Origin: Euphorbia lathyris
Lineage: Eukaryota; Streptophyta; Magnoliopsida; Malpighiales; Euphorbiaceae
Direction of reading: 5' to 3'
Assembly (NCBI RefSeq): GCF_963576675.1
Contig: NC_088910.1
Location: forward strand, 109,396,807 to 109,460,806
DNA length: 64,000 nucleotides
The notes under the pieces are model-generated. The model saw nothing but the letters and a program-made list of their open reading frames with translations, had not been told where the DNA came from and did not search any database. Below, one piece after another: positions 44,275 to 56,845 of the stretch; positions within the stretch are counted from its first letter, which is position 1, and every line of letters begins with the position of its first letter. Both the position numbers and the translations under genes were made by a program.

Positions 44275-46087
44275 TTCCCTTTCCTTTTTGTTCTTCTTAT
44301 GCTGTTTTTTGTTGTTCTTTTTTTTTTTGTTAATGTACTGTCTGTTTAAATTTATTATATTAGTGATTTCCATTTGAGTTTTGTGTTCTTTGTGCATTTA
44401 TTTTACTGTTTCTAATGAAATTACGCAGGGCGTATTCCATGGTACGCCCCGCGTACCCTTTATTTTCATACGCCAAATGGTTCAGAAACTCAAACACGCG
44501 GAGCGTCCCCCAATTGCGCCCCGCGTATTTGAGTCTCTGCCCAAAAACACAACCAAATATACTGGTTACGCGGGGCGCCCCTGTGGGCACGCCTCGCGTA
44601 ACCCCTGACCCCTAAGGGTCTTCTTTTTCTTTTCCTTTCTCACTTTATTTTCGTTTTTGTTTTTGTTTTCATTTCTTTTTACGACGCCCTTGGAATAGGC
44701 GTCATTTTAAATAACGCGGAGGGACGTGCAACCCCGCACTTAATGTTTGTTTTGCACTACCAAAAACAAAAATAAAAATAAAATAAACAACAAAATAATT
44801 AAACTAATTTATTGACTCTCTTAAATTTTCCCAACACGCTATCCCTCCCTCGGAAATTAATTAAAGTTCCGTTATTTGTCATCAAAAATAAAAAGTGTCG
44901 GAACATAAAGGAATGATTCAATGAAGAAATTTTAGTCTTGGTTTTGAAATTAGGGAATTTGTGCAAAGCTTAGGTTAGTACTAAACTAAGGCATTGAGTC
45001 TTAACCCAATTGTCATCTCCATAATGAACTTTGAAAAGGCAATAAAAACAGGATAGTTGAGAATTTAGTGAAAACTTGATAGTAAACAATTTGAACCCGA
45101 ATCTTTGTGAGGTATTTTTGAGCCTAAAAGAGTTCGTACGAGAACTCTAATTCTTTCACAATTTTTCGAGAACTTTGACTTCACTCGACTCATAGAATTT
45201 GCATCAAATACCGGGTTAAGTACACTTATTTTTGGTAAAAAGGCAATAGATGATAAACCGAACCCACTTAGGCTAATTTTTCGTAATTTATTTTTTTCGT
45301 TTTCATTAAACATTAGGAAACCCCCTCGAGCCTATTAACCAACTTTTCTTTTGTTAATACCCTTGTACTAATTAACCCTTTTTCCTCTTGTTCAAATACC
45401 GACATAATAAAGTTACACCCGAATCACCCGAAATAAGTCACGGCCTTAGCAAATGAACACCATTAGCTCTCAAAATATTGTTTTTGTGCCTCTATGAAAA
45501 CAAAGGACACAACAAAAATAAAAAGGCATTCTCAAGCTCCACCCGAGCAATTTTGAAGTATATTCTATAAAATTGGCAAAGGCTGAAATAAACGATGATG
45601 CGGTGCAATCATAAAACGGTATTTTTGAACTCGAGTTTTCAAAAATTAACCACTAAAAAGCCACCCACATTACAACCCCCCTCCGGGTTCATTTTTAATA
45701 TTGCCTAACCATATTTTAAGAGGAAAAACCCGGATAAAAATGCAAAATCAACATGATCTCGAGTAAGTGCAAAGAAGAGCGATAAAACACCGACCCACCT
45801 AAAATTGAGCGTAAGAGCGAAATTCCTTGGTGAGGTACTATCGGGTTCTCAAAAGATAATCGACCCTGTTGATATTGCCTATTAAATCTTGATTATGGAG
45901 ATTTCAAACAAGTTTTTGTACTCAATTGTTGGCGTAGGTAATTACCGAAACCTTTGCACAAAACCATAACTTTGAAATCACGCACTTGGCAAAACCAACC
46001 TTCGGTTTGTTTCTTAATTTTCTCAATCCATTGTCTTTCGATTTCTTTTACTTGAGGACAAGTCAAACTTTAAAGTCCGAGGAGGTT
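44275..46087 (+). other. Non-coding 3' internal region of element B
   Basis: Three inverted doublets start at 44422/44443, 44495/44515 and 44567/44588. From about 44630 to the 3' LTR the sequence parallels 22915-24372 of element A with small indels, but no coding frame is shared. It ends in gtccgaggaggtt, the probable polypurine tract. Confidence 0.75.
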
Positions 46088-47874
46088 TGATAGGGGTATT
46101 TTACCCCTATCTTTTAGCGTGATTTATGGGATGATTTTGGATAAAATGAATAAGTTTAATTACAAAAATAGAGTGTTTTAATAAAATAATAAAATAAAAA
46201 TAAAATCCAAGCTTTCGGTTAATTTCCTTTATTTTTAGTCGAATTTAGAGAATAAAATGTCAAGCTAACTCGGCTCTCAAGTTGTGTATTTCAGGTACGA
46301 GAAAGGAGCAAAAATCCACGCAATATGCGGGGCGTAGTACCCTGTACGCGGGGCGTGAAACATGGTGCCAGAAATGATTGCCTTATCCGCAGGCACCATG
46401 TGGAACTGACTCAGCATACGCGGGGCGTATGACACATGTCGGCAATAATTGTCCTAATCCTGAAAGTCAGACTGCATTGTCTCCCGGAGTCAACTCTCCA
46501 TACGCGGGGCGTATCATTACTTACGCGGGGCGTAAAAGGCAGTTCTTCAACGTAAAAAGATCAGAGACTCGTTTACGCGGGGCGTACTTCAGCTACGCAC
46601 GGCGTAAATGCTCCAATTCTAGCAATAAAACTTCAGAGACTCAAACACGCGGGGCGCATTTCAGCTACGCAGGGCGTGTATGAGACAATTAGACAAGGAA
46701 TTGGTCCACATGCAGGAGATTTCTGACGGAATGGGCATTTACGCGGGGCGTAAACCACTTTACGCGGGGCGTATCATGGGATTTCTGCACCAAATAATGT
46801 TGCTCCATGCTTGTGCTTTGTGAAATTACCAACCTGCCCTTGCTTGATGCCTATAAATAGATAGTTCTTGAACTTCATTTGACACCAATTGCATACTAGA
46901 GAGTTATACTATACTCTTTTCTTTCCTTGTAATTTAGATTCAGATTTTGTAGTTAAACTCTCCCCCTCGAGAGCTTGTTCGGTTGTTCCGGCGTTCCATC
47001 GAAGTTCCGCTCCATCATTCGTCACCAAGCTCGAGAGTTCCACCTCCATGACCTAGGAGACGGCTTTGAGTCCGGTTAGCTAGTTCCAAGGGCGAATTCT
47101 CCCTTTTTACTTGCTAATTAGCTTGTACTCTTCCTATGTATTAGGCGTGGTTGTATTTCATCTAAACATTCTCCATATTTATAATTCATGGTTTATAATC
47201 TCCATTTCCCTTTACGTGTTAATGTTTATTGTTTGTTTTGATATTGATAATTGATTATTGTGTAGGAGCACGCGATTACCGCCGCCATTCGGGTTATCTT
47301 TTGGGAATTATATAGGTGTTGCCCTACCGGAAGTGACAAATCGGAAACCGTAGGAATTGACAAGCCACGGAACTTACGGGCCCTAATTTCTAGTTCCCCC
47401 GCATTAGACACGCCTTGACTAGGAATCACGTAGTCTAAGTACTTCACGGGTCGGTCTTGCTACACTTGGTCGTCTTTGCAAGAGTAAACCATTATCCGTA
47501 TACATTTGGAGTTATTATCTATCGTGGTTATAACTTATCACACACACCCCCACTTCGTAGAGTTTTAGCTACACGAGTCTGTGTCGCCAATAGTTAGGAA
47601 TAATGTGTAGTTGTGTCTTACTTTCCTCCAAAGTAATCACCGCTTAAATAACATACGAAATCGAGTCGTCTAATACTTGTAATTATAAATCCCGTGGATT
47701 CGATACCCGGTCTTAACCGGATTATTACTTGATACGACGGGGTACACTTGCCCCTAAGTAGTCGTTGCGTCTAATGAATTTAGAGCACTTAGAAAAGACC
47801 ACATCCATAGTCCCATAGCACACTCATATCACACCACATCCGTAAACACACACCGCTAGACGAATTACGCATCA
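46088..47874 (+). repeat. 3' LTR of Athila-like element B
   Basis: 1787 bp, TGATAGGGG...ACGCATCA, followed by the target duplication GAGAC. It carries five doublets plus one single unit where the 5' LTR has six doublets. Confidence 0.92.
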
Positions 47875-47879
47875 GAGAC

Positions 47880-48690
47880 CATATTGCAAACATCAGTCCC
47901 GATGATTGACCAAAAGTGCTGATAAAAGATCCCGCCAAAACCGTCAGGACCAGGAGCGCTATCCTTGTTTAGAGAAAAAACTGTGGCTTTAATATCATTA
48001 GTCGATGAACGAGCAATTAAGCCTTCATTATCCAGCTCACTGACAAGTGCAAGAATCACATTTCGGATAGGCTCCTGATCAGTAATAGACGAACTGCAAG
48101 TAAACAGAGTCTTGTAGTAATCCACCACGTGTTGGGCGATCCTGTCATCTTCAAAAATGGGTTCTCCGTCCATTAGAATTCCATTAATGCCTTGTTGCGC
48201 CTTTTTAATCTTTGCAGCTTTGTGAAAGTAACCAGAATTGCGATCACTAGCGTTTAACCAAGTTTCTCAGCTCATTTCCCTCAGCAACAATTCCTATCTA
48301 AACAGTTGGATATCCAATTCCGCTAGCGCCACAACCTCCCTATTTCGATAATCCGTGGAAAGCCCCATAATCGCCATATCCGATTGAATGGTCTGAAGCC
48401 GAGATTGCGCGACTTTGATGTTGTCCTCCACTCTACCAAAAACAGTTCGATTCCATGCCCTCAGAACAGGCCTAAGGGATTTCAACTTATGACATAGCCA
48501 TTATGTAGGGGGCTGGGACAGATGTGCCGAAGCCTAGTGGTTGGCAACAATCTCCTTAAATGATAGGTGAGTTAACCACATAGATAAGAAACGAAACCGA
48601 GCAACCCTTTTAATAACTGAAGAGCATCAGATAACCAGGGGGCTATGGTTCGAACAATGTCGCGGGTGAGCAATAGAGTCAATTCGATCC
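47880..48690 (-). pseudogene. LINE fragment: endonuclease-RT linker and RT N-terminus
   Basis: Minus-strand frames give LKSLRPVLRAWNRTVFGRVEDNIKVAQSRLQTIQ (about 48294-48485), then, after a stop, DGEPIFEDDRIAQHVVDYYKTLF and FSLNKDSAPGPDGFGGIFYQHFW (about 47900-48173). This is the linker and first reverse transcriptase motif of an L1-type ORF2. It directly touches the right target duplication of element B. The same sequence recurs at 56846-57440. Confidence 0.8.
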
Positions 48691-48864
48691 CAGAGTTAAT
48701 TGTTTTTTTACAATGAAATTAATTTCTCACATATTGGGTTAATTGTTTAATTGACTTTTAGTGTAATGGTAATTACATTATAATTATCCATAAATTAATT
48801 AAACTAATTAGAATAAAAATTAGAAATATAAATATTTATTCTATAAGTATTTATATAACCTAAC

Positions 48865-48912
<48 letters not shown>

Positions 48913-50002
48913 CTTTAACTATAAACTTAAAGTTTTAGTTCAAGTGGTATTTTTAACATGAAATGAGCTTATGGTGTACATATTTTAAGTTCAAGAGATT
49001 TTCTTGGGCACGAGTATGTCAGAATATATATATATATATTGGACTTTAACTATAAACTTAAAGTTTTAGTTCAAGTGGTATTTTTAACATGAAATGAGCT
49101 TATGGTGTACATATTTTAAGTTCAAGAGATTTTCTTGTGCACGAGTATGTCAGAAATAAATATACAAACTATTATTAGACTTTGGTTCCTCGACTACAAT
49201 ATTATAGGATCCTTCCATCGTGCATTGTTAAGCCTATGAATGTTGTTATTTCGTCTCTTAGCCATAGCTTTAACATGAAAAGAAGTTGTATTATGATCAC
49301 CTTCTTTCAACCACTATACTTTAGCACTCTAATGCCACTTCACTTATTCTTTATCTAATAACTTTACAATCCGGGGAGATATTCTAGCATCAACCATTTT
49401 CAAGTTTTGATAAGTTGTTTGTTGTATCATCAAGAGCCTTCGATTTCCAAGAACTTAATGATTTAACAATAATTACAATTTTTGCTTGAACATCCAAATC
49501 CTCACCATTCACGTTGTACCAACACTCCTTTATAACATGTTACCTACACATGGATTGAAATCTAAAATTGTTCCTTCAAAGGATTGGATTATGATAGAAA
49601 GAGATACTAGAAGAATACGCACTATTGACCAAGGACACGTCTCAAACATACCTTTATAGGCCAAGAATTTGTCCACAACTTTTTTATGCTTGTACATTTC
49701 ATCTTAATTAAGAAATTACTAAGAGAAAACCAACATGATATTAGCAGGTTAATAGTTTATTAATAGATTTATGGTCAAACTTTTGAATTGTCCAGGTTAA
49801 AATGTTAATCCAAAAAGGACATAAAGTTTTTCAAGCCATAGTAACACCATTACCTAATTCAGTAATGTATAAATAGATCTAATTCACTTATGAACAAATG
49901 AAAATAAAATGTTTTATTAAGATACAATTGTAGATATATTTACATTATAAGAATCTTAGAAAGTCCTAATCCTAAGAGAGATATATACAAGTCTCTTTAA
50001 TT
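48691..50002. repeat. 5' part of unit 2: AT-rich spacer with tandem duplication
   Basis: No gene. A (TA)n run of about 40 bp lies at 48867-48908. A 131-bp segment beginning ttggactttaac is present twice (from 48908 and from 49039), but once in unit 3 (57640 on). From about 49460 the sequence is the 3' flank shared by all three polygalacturonase genes. Confidence 0.8.
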
Positions 50003-52173
50003 TTAACATCCGGCTGGTAAGACAGGCCCTGTAAATTTGGGTTTGATATTGACACATTCTGCTATTGCACGACTCGGTGTTTTACCAACGTATCGTAGAT
50101 TAATGCCACCCAAGTCCACTTCTTCACATGGATATTGTTTGCTACAAATTAGTTGAATAGCTTTAGGAGTAAAAGAAGTGCCTCTTATATTTTTAAAGGA
50201 AATTTTGGAGAGCTTGACATTGGATTGAGTCTGGCAAAATCATCAAAAAACACATAAAAAGTTAAATGTTCTGAAATAATACAATAAAATTTATATTAGA
50301 AGTATTGTGGTTAAAAAGAAAATTATTCTTATTTTATTTGGGTAAGTAGTTATACTCTTAATACTTATTAAGGGTGCAACAATACTTTCTTTCTTTTTTC
50401 TCTTACCTGTTTATTGCAATGATTGCTAGGGCAATACATTTGATCAATGAGGATAGGATTGGAGACATTGTTCATGGTAATATCTTCAAACACCATGTTA
50501 GATGCAATGCTTTTATACATTCCTGGCCAAGTTTTGATCCTAACACCATTATCTGCATTATTGATAACGCATCTCTTAATTGATACCCCGCTCACAGGTT
50601 CTTCATTCTGATACTTCCCTAAACTTCCAATACTAATTCCATGGCCAGGTCCACATGATACGTCAACAATGTTAATTCTTGAGCTACCATCCCCGATTGA
50701 AATACAATCATCGCCGGTACCAATTTTAGTACTCTCAATATTTATTCCTTCACAACGTCCCATATGAATTCCATCTGTATTAGGACTCATTGCGGGTGCT
50801 TGTATTATAACGCGTCTGATAGTTATGTTACGACACTCTAATAGATTGAAATGGAAATTCTTACTATCCATAGATTTTATGTTCTCCACCGTGCCATTCT
50901 CAACGTAATCCAGCCTAAGATTCTGAAAAGAAAAAATATTTTTAGAAATACTTATAATGATTTTAGTTACGTTATTGTTAAGAAATTATCAATATAAAAA
51001 TAAGAAAAAGAAGAGGAAAAAATCATACCATGGGAAGATTCTTGCAATTAGGGTTCTTTTGACAAATGTTGTGTTTCCATGCACTAGATCCATCACCATT
51101 TAATATGCCACCTCCTGTAATTCTGAAATTATTAACATGACTCACTCTAATCCAATAGTCTCCTGTATGAGCTGCAAGGCTATTTGGCGCTTTTAGATTT
51201 CCTTTAATAACAAGAACTATTGGAGCTTTGCAAGGACCATTCAAAGATATTTCCCCTAATAAATAATTCCCATTCGGAATAAGAATTTCGCTAGATGATG
51301 GGCTTCCACAAGCTTCTTTCCAAGCATTCAACAACGCCTATAAATAAAGTTATGAATCAATTATTTGAATTTATCAAAGTATATGCTTTTATTGTATAGT
51401 ATAAACAAAGTTAAACATAGCAAGTTCCAACAATGTCTTCATAAAATGATATTGTCCTTCTATTAGTTTTTATCAAATCCTGATTTTTTTTGTCAAAATT
51501 GAAAAAATTACACATTCAAATATCATTCATGAACCTTTTTAATACCAACAGAAATAAGAGAAAATTCAAAAGACATGTTTATCTCCTTCGGTAAAATAAG
51601 TACTCAAGAAAGGATGATCTTCAGATATTACGTATCAAACTGATTTGAAATTCTAGACAATTCGATAGGATCCTACGTGGACATCAAATTTTAAGGTTTC
51701 AATTTTTTTACTTTTTAATGGGTAACAATCATGTTGCTTCATTTTTAATAAAGTACTAATTACTTTGCAAATTAATTACTGTCGGATGGTTCCAATAATA
51801 ATGACAAAGTCACCTTGCTCTATATAAATAAAGACGAATTTATAAGTAAATAAAAATTGTAACATATTTTTGGAGAAATAATTAAGAAAAACTATAACTT
51901 AATATACATATTATAAGCATAATTAATATCTACAAATCATAAAGCGTAAAGGAAAAAAAAAGTTATATATATAGCATTTTAATTAGTATGATGGAAGATT
52001 TTAGTTGAAATGAAGATAATATTGATGTATAAACACAAATTAATAACCTGATCGATATTTGAGGTTTGACTAGCTTTACCACCATATTTTGTAATATCGA
52101 AGATAGCTGCCTCTACAATTGAACCTAACAATAATAAGAAGGGAATTGTAAAATAATTGATGATTGGACTCAT
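50003..52173 (-). CDS. Polygalacturonase (GH28, exopolygalacturonase-like), copy 2
   Basis: Exons 52048-52173, 51029-51337, 50407-50922 and 50003-50230 encode 392 residues identical, by eye, to copy 1, with signal peptide, SPNTDGIH, GTGDDC, GPGHGISIGSLG and VRIK all kept and GT-AG introns of about 710, 106 and 176 bp. I count four coding differences from copy 1, all synonymous (Ser, Pro, Thr and Ala codons). Intron 1 lacks the 295-bp segment of copy 1. A TATA box at 52222-52230 lies 49 bp above the start. Role as for copy 1: secreted cell-wall pectin hydrolase. Confidence 0.92.
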
Positions 52174-52565
52174 CTTTAATGATTTTCCAATTCCCTTAAT
52201 TTTCTACTTACTCTACTAGATATATTTATACTTGTAATTTATCATTCAATTTGCGATAATTTCTACAAGCATGCTATTTTTTTAAGTTTAGTCGTTTATT
52301 GTTTAGAATTAATGGTAAGATTTTAGTTAAGAACAAGTCAATTATGTTTGTTTCAATTTTCTACCAATTTCTGTTTTCATTTCCTTCATATATATCATTA
52401 TGGAATGTATGTCTAAATTAAGATTCATTTCCTAATAATTTTATAATATTTTATTATAATTATTTCATTATATTATTTTTACCATATTTTTAAGAATTAG
52501 TTATTATTCGATTTGAGGAAATAAATAGAAGAGTTTGACTAATTTAAATCTAACTTTGATATCAG
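52174..52565. other. Upstream region of polygalacturonase copy 2
   Basis: AT-rich promoter-side DNA, colinear with 11789-12180 and 60778-61171. It contains the TATA box at 52222-52230 (minus strand). Nothing else is recognised. Confidence 0.5.
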
Positions 52566-54944
52566 GGTTGTGCGGCTTGTCGCTTGGCTCGATAAACGCT
52601 CAATGGTATTCAGCTCGATTTATAAAACGAGCCGAACTAGAGCATGAAAAAGTTCAGCTCAAAACCTTGAAAGCATATTTGATTACAAGTTCATAAATAA
52701 GTTCATGAATAAGTTTGATTATAATGTTCATAAAAGGCTTATGAGCAAACTCGGTTTGATTATATTTTTTATTAATAGTATAATTATTATTTTTAAAAGA
52801 GGGAGATTGTAATATCCCGAATTTTAGAGATGGTTCAAAAAAAAATTCTAATTACATGTATATTTTTAGTTATTTGCCTTTGAAAATAATACTAATTAGT
52901 AAATTTAAGTTTTTTTTTATACTATAATAATTTATAAATGTATGGCTTTTATATATTAAAATTTACTATGTAATTTACATACAAAAGAAACAAAAAAAAA
53001 TGTCAATGTTTCGTTTTTTTTTTAAATTAGTGGGTTTGGATTAATTATTTTATTTTGTTAATAATAATCTACTACCTTTTTATTCTCCTATATTTAAGTT
53101 ATCTAATCTGTTTGATAAAAGTATTTCGTTTAAAACATCTTTCTGTCCTTTAGTGATTAATATTAAAACGTTTGATAAATATAGTTCTATCCTATTTTTA
53201 AATTTATCTTCTCTTTTCGTTCCTTTAAAACAGTAGTGATGAACTTTCCTAAAAATGTTATTTGTTCTAGTTAGACAATAAAACCCTTTCTTGAGCTTAA
53301 ATTTATTTGTCAAATATTCTCTGCATTAGAGCGTAGGCTTTTGGGAACAGGCCCTTTATACATTAGTTTATCTGATATCATTTATCTTATTTGGAAATAA
53401 AAAATTCTTTGAGATTATATTTAATTTTGTTAATCGATTGATTTATCTGTTACCATTTGTATTGAAAATCTAAAATTCTATTCGAATTCTGTCATCTGGA
53501 TATTGAAGTTATGTCAAAAATATTATGAGATATAAATTACACACTTTAAAACCGGTACATGTGCTCAGTATTATCTGTATCTATTTTCATGTCTCACTGG
53601 CCTTCATATTAGGCTTGCATTATTTGTCATTGTTTTATCTGTGTATGTGTTTGTCTTTGTATCAGTCGTATTAGAATCATGCATAAGGTCAGTGAAGACA
53701 TTCTGTATCTGAATCTGGTAGCACTACCATCTGTGTCTGTTATCTGGCCTTTGGTGATGTGGAATATCATCACTCTGATGTTACTGTACCGTGGTTTTGA
53801 TAATTTCTGAAAATTATTTGTTATTATTCAATTTACTTGAATTGAGTAAATATCACAAATTTTGTTGATTTCTCTGCACCATCATGTTTGATAAATTCTG
53901 AAAGCAAATTTGAAACTTATCTGCATATCTGCCTGTTTCCCATCTGTTGTGCTATGATTATCACTCACTGAGATTTTCGCTCGCATAGACGGAAATCTCA
54001 TACCACGTTGATTTTATATTTTTCAGATTAAGATCTCTATAGCTGCGCAGACATTTGGGTTCGATGTTGAAGGAGGATATTATTAGTTAGATATTGCTAT
54101 TGTACTGATTTGGAGACTTTTGGATAAATTTATGGTATATACTTCTTCATAGTTTAAGTTGTATCATCAGGCTAGAAGCTTTTAATAGTTAAACAAGTAT
54201 TAATTTGTACTTTGAATTTGAGGCTAGCATAGATTGAGTTAATCTTAATTTATGCGCCGGTCATGGCTAGGTTCGGGTCATGACAGAGATAATAAAGAAC
54301 ATGTCCTTGTGGTGGTGGTGGTCGTTAACCTACCTCAGGCTGCACCGATTGCCACAGCTACACCGTAATCCTCTTCATCGATAAACCGATGGGAATCACC
54401 TATTCTTTCCTGAAAGCCACGAACCTTACCCTTAAACTAGGAAAACTAATGTTGGACGAACCCGCCACATAATTTCATCTAAAAAAATTCATGATGGATC
54501 GGGACCATTATTGGTTCCAGTTATCCAAATGTTGAAATGTCAGCTAAACCGCTGACGTGTCATCATTTGGGTTGTCCGATCACTACTACCCTTGGTCCAC
54601 CAAATAATTTGTCAACAAATAAATGAGAAGTAATTAATAATTAATAATTAGACGATAATATTTATTGGTTGGATCACCACTAGAAATACGTTGGAAAAAT
54701 ATTTTTTATTATTGACTATGATTTATTAGACTTTGCAAGTTTTTTCTTTACATGTATCATTTTTCAATAAAAGGTTACATCTCAATTTTCATTCATCCAA
54801 TTCATTACTCCCTATACTTTTTTTGATGAAAGGTTGGGACGAGTTCAGACTTGCATTCGGACATCCAACTATGTTGGCACCCCCTATGGCAAGCCTAAAC
54901 AAACCCAAATATTATTAAAAAAAAGAAAGAATGGTACAAGAAAG
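52566..54944. repeat. Q-block copy 2, interrupted by a solo LTR
   Basis: Matches 12181-13086, with 1478 bp plus a duplicated GAGAT inserted at 52807/52808. Outside the insertion it is AT-rich and carries no recognised gene. Confidence 0.8.
52808..54285 (+). repeat. Solo LTR in unit 2
   Basis: Begins TGTAATATCCCG and ends GGGTCATGACA (TG...CA), 1478 bp, flanked by GAGAT at 52803-52807 and 54286-54290. Copies 0, 1 and 3 of the Q block lack it and have a single GAGAT, which proves the insertion. The TGTAATATCCCG start is common in plant Ty3/gypsy (Tekay/Del-like) LTRs, as I recall, so that family is likely. No coding frame. Confidence 0.92.
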
Positions 54945-56458
54945 AGTCAAAGAATGCGTAAATGAGAAATGTTACATAAATCATCAAAAACAAAAGCCTG
55001 ACAGAAGTCAAGAGCAGAGTGCCACCAAAATAGAGATGAAGCCGTGACCCCAAAGAGAGCCAACGCATCCGCTGTTCTCTTGCCCTCGCGGTAAATGTGA
55101 GTTACGATGAGTTCCATCTGAGAGCATAATTGTAAACAATTCAACCATTGCTGCCTTATAGTCCATGGGACTGATTTTGAGCGATTTTTGAGTAATTGCA
55201 GTCAGGCTTGAGTCTGATTCGATCTAGATTTTGAGCCAACCTTTCTCCCAAGCCATTTCTACCGCTAAAATCACTGCCCGAAGCTCTACAATGAACGCAA
55301 AGCTATCAGGAATCGAAAGGGCGAAACAACCTTTCACAAAGCCTCTGTCGTTTCTGTAAATTCCGCTCACGCCTGCTGCCCCGGAGGAACCCGAACAAGA
55401 ACCGTCCGTATTTACTTTTATCTATCCAGTGCCTGGAGCAAGCCACCGTACCTGGATGATATTGGGAGCCGGAGGAGGGCGGGCTGACGTCGGTTGTGTT
55501 CCCTGCAGATGGAAACCAAGAGCAGCGATAGCATTTTGGATTGAAGGCAGCTCGCCATTGAAGATGGTGTTATTTCGGAACTTCTAGATGAGCCAGGGGC
55601 AAGTCACGACACCCACAGCCTAAGCCTTTACAGCGCCTTTCCGAACCCGACATCGAAGAATGGCAGAGAAAAAGTCCACGATACTAGACGCGCGAGGCAT
55701 GGACAACTCAAATCTTGAGCAAATAAAGCACCATAGTGCAGCCGCAAAATTACAGGTCACAAACAGGTGGTCTGAGGATTCCACGCTTCCGTTACAAAGA
55801 ACACAATTGCTAGCCAAGTAGAAGCCAAATTTCTACAGAATATCATGAGTTGCAAGTTTACCGTGGAGCAGTTTCCAGCAGCACGTCGACCTACATGGAG
55901 GAATACATCCGCGCCAAATAAAAGGAGCCCAAATTACCTTATCAACCGTGTTGGCCCTAAGGTTATAGAAGTCCTTGGCCGTGTAGGCGCCGCTCGCCGA
56001 TGGGATCTGGGCATAGAAATCCATCTCGTCAATTCCCCACTTACCTGCAAGACGCTGTTATGGACGCTAAGGGCCAGAAAGTCGATATTGATCCATTGAT
56101 CACCGTCTAAAAATTCCTCGACATTTTTGTAGAGGTCGGTCTGCCGTTTTTCTGTGATATTCAATTGGTTCGCCACCGTAGAATCCACCCATGTGTCCGT
56201 CCAGAAATTAAGATTAGAGAGAGATCCAATCCACCCGCGGATATTAGTACGGAGGGTTGTGTAACAAACCTTGCAAGACGCCCCTACACTTGAATTAGTC
56301 AAATAGTTATTTTATAAAGGAATCGGGTTTTCAGCAGTCTAATCACGAAAGAGTCCCCCTGAATTAGGTCCCAACAAAGCTTTCCCAGCATAGCCTCGTT
56401 AGAGATTCTGTAATTTTTAATTCCGAGCCCCCCTGCATCAAGGGTCCGACCACAAATC
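54945..56458 (-). pseudogene. LINE 3' half: RT end, zf-RVT, RNase H, copy 2
   Basis: Same parts as 13087-14612, in the same order and strand: GGLGI region at the right end, zf-RVT (WRGCIPPCRSTCCWKLLHGKLATHDIL, NCVLCNGSVESSDHLFVTCNF), and RNase H ending THIYREGKRTADALALFG. It has its own stops and small deletions (for example about 20 bp near 56311). It ends at a copia LTR at 56459, at the same base as in copy 1. Confidence 0.85.
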
Positions 56459-56845
56459 TGTTGGGAATTAGGCTAAGGTATAGCAGCGGAAATATAAAAA
56501 TTTTAGTCTACTTTCATTTAACCATAGGATCCGTTAATCGTTATTTCATATAAAGAGGGATAAGAAGAAATACCTTTTGAAGAACAGTCTACCGTTGTTA
56601 ATGAAGTGCCCACAACTCTTCTCCGAGTTCCCAAGCACACAATAAAACACGGTGAGATTAAGTTAGAATCAACCGTATAAGATGCAACCAAAATAGATTG
56701 CCTCTAATTAATCAACACAAGATCAAAGAAAAAGGAGATAGATGAAATTAATCGATCGATGGAAGCCGTATGAATTCTTGTCCACGAACTAGGGGAGTCA
56801 AATTCTCTTTCTCTCTCTAACTTGCAAATTTCGAAAATCACAAAG
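56459..56845 (-). repeat. Copia LTR fragment ending unit 2
   Basis: 387 bp equal to 14613-14999 of the copia II 3' LTR, starting at the same LINE position. It stops inside the LTR and is joined to LINE sequence through the short filler tcctat. This is the breakpoint of the tandem duplication. Confidence 0.88.

Larger units (their letters stand above)
38659..47874 (+). mobile_element. Athila-like element B, pol-less but with gag
   Basis: Complete by its ends: 5' LTR 38659-40466, internal 40467-46087, 3' LTR 46088-47874, target duplication GAGAC at 38654-38658 and 47875-47879. It carries an Athila-type gag and an ATHILA-ORF-like frame, but no protease, reverse transcriptase or integrase. It shares primer site, LTR layout, doublet arrays and the 3' non-coding region with element A, so both are one family. 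LTRs differ at roughly 25-30 positions by eye plus one 21-bp unit. It inserted next to LINE sequence. Confidence 0.9.
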
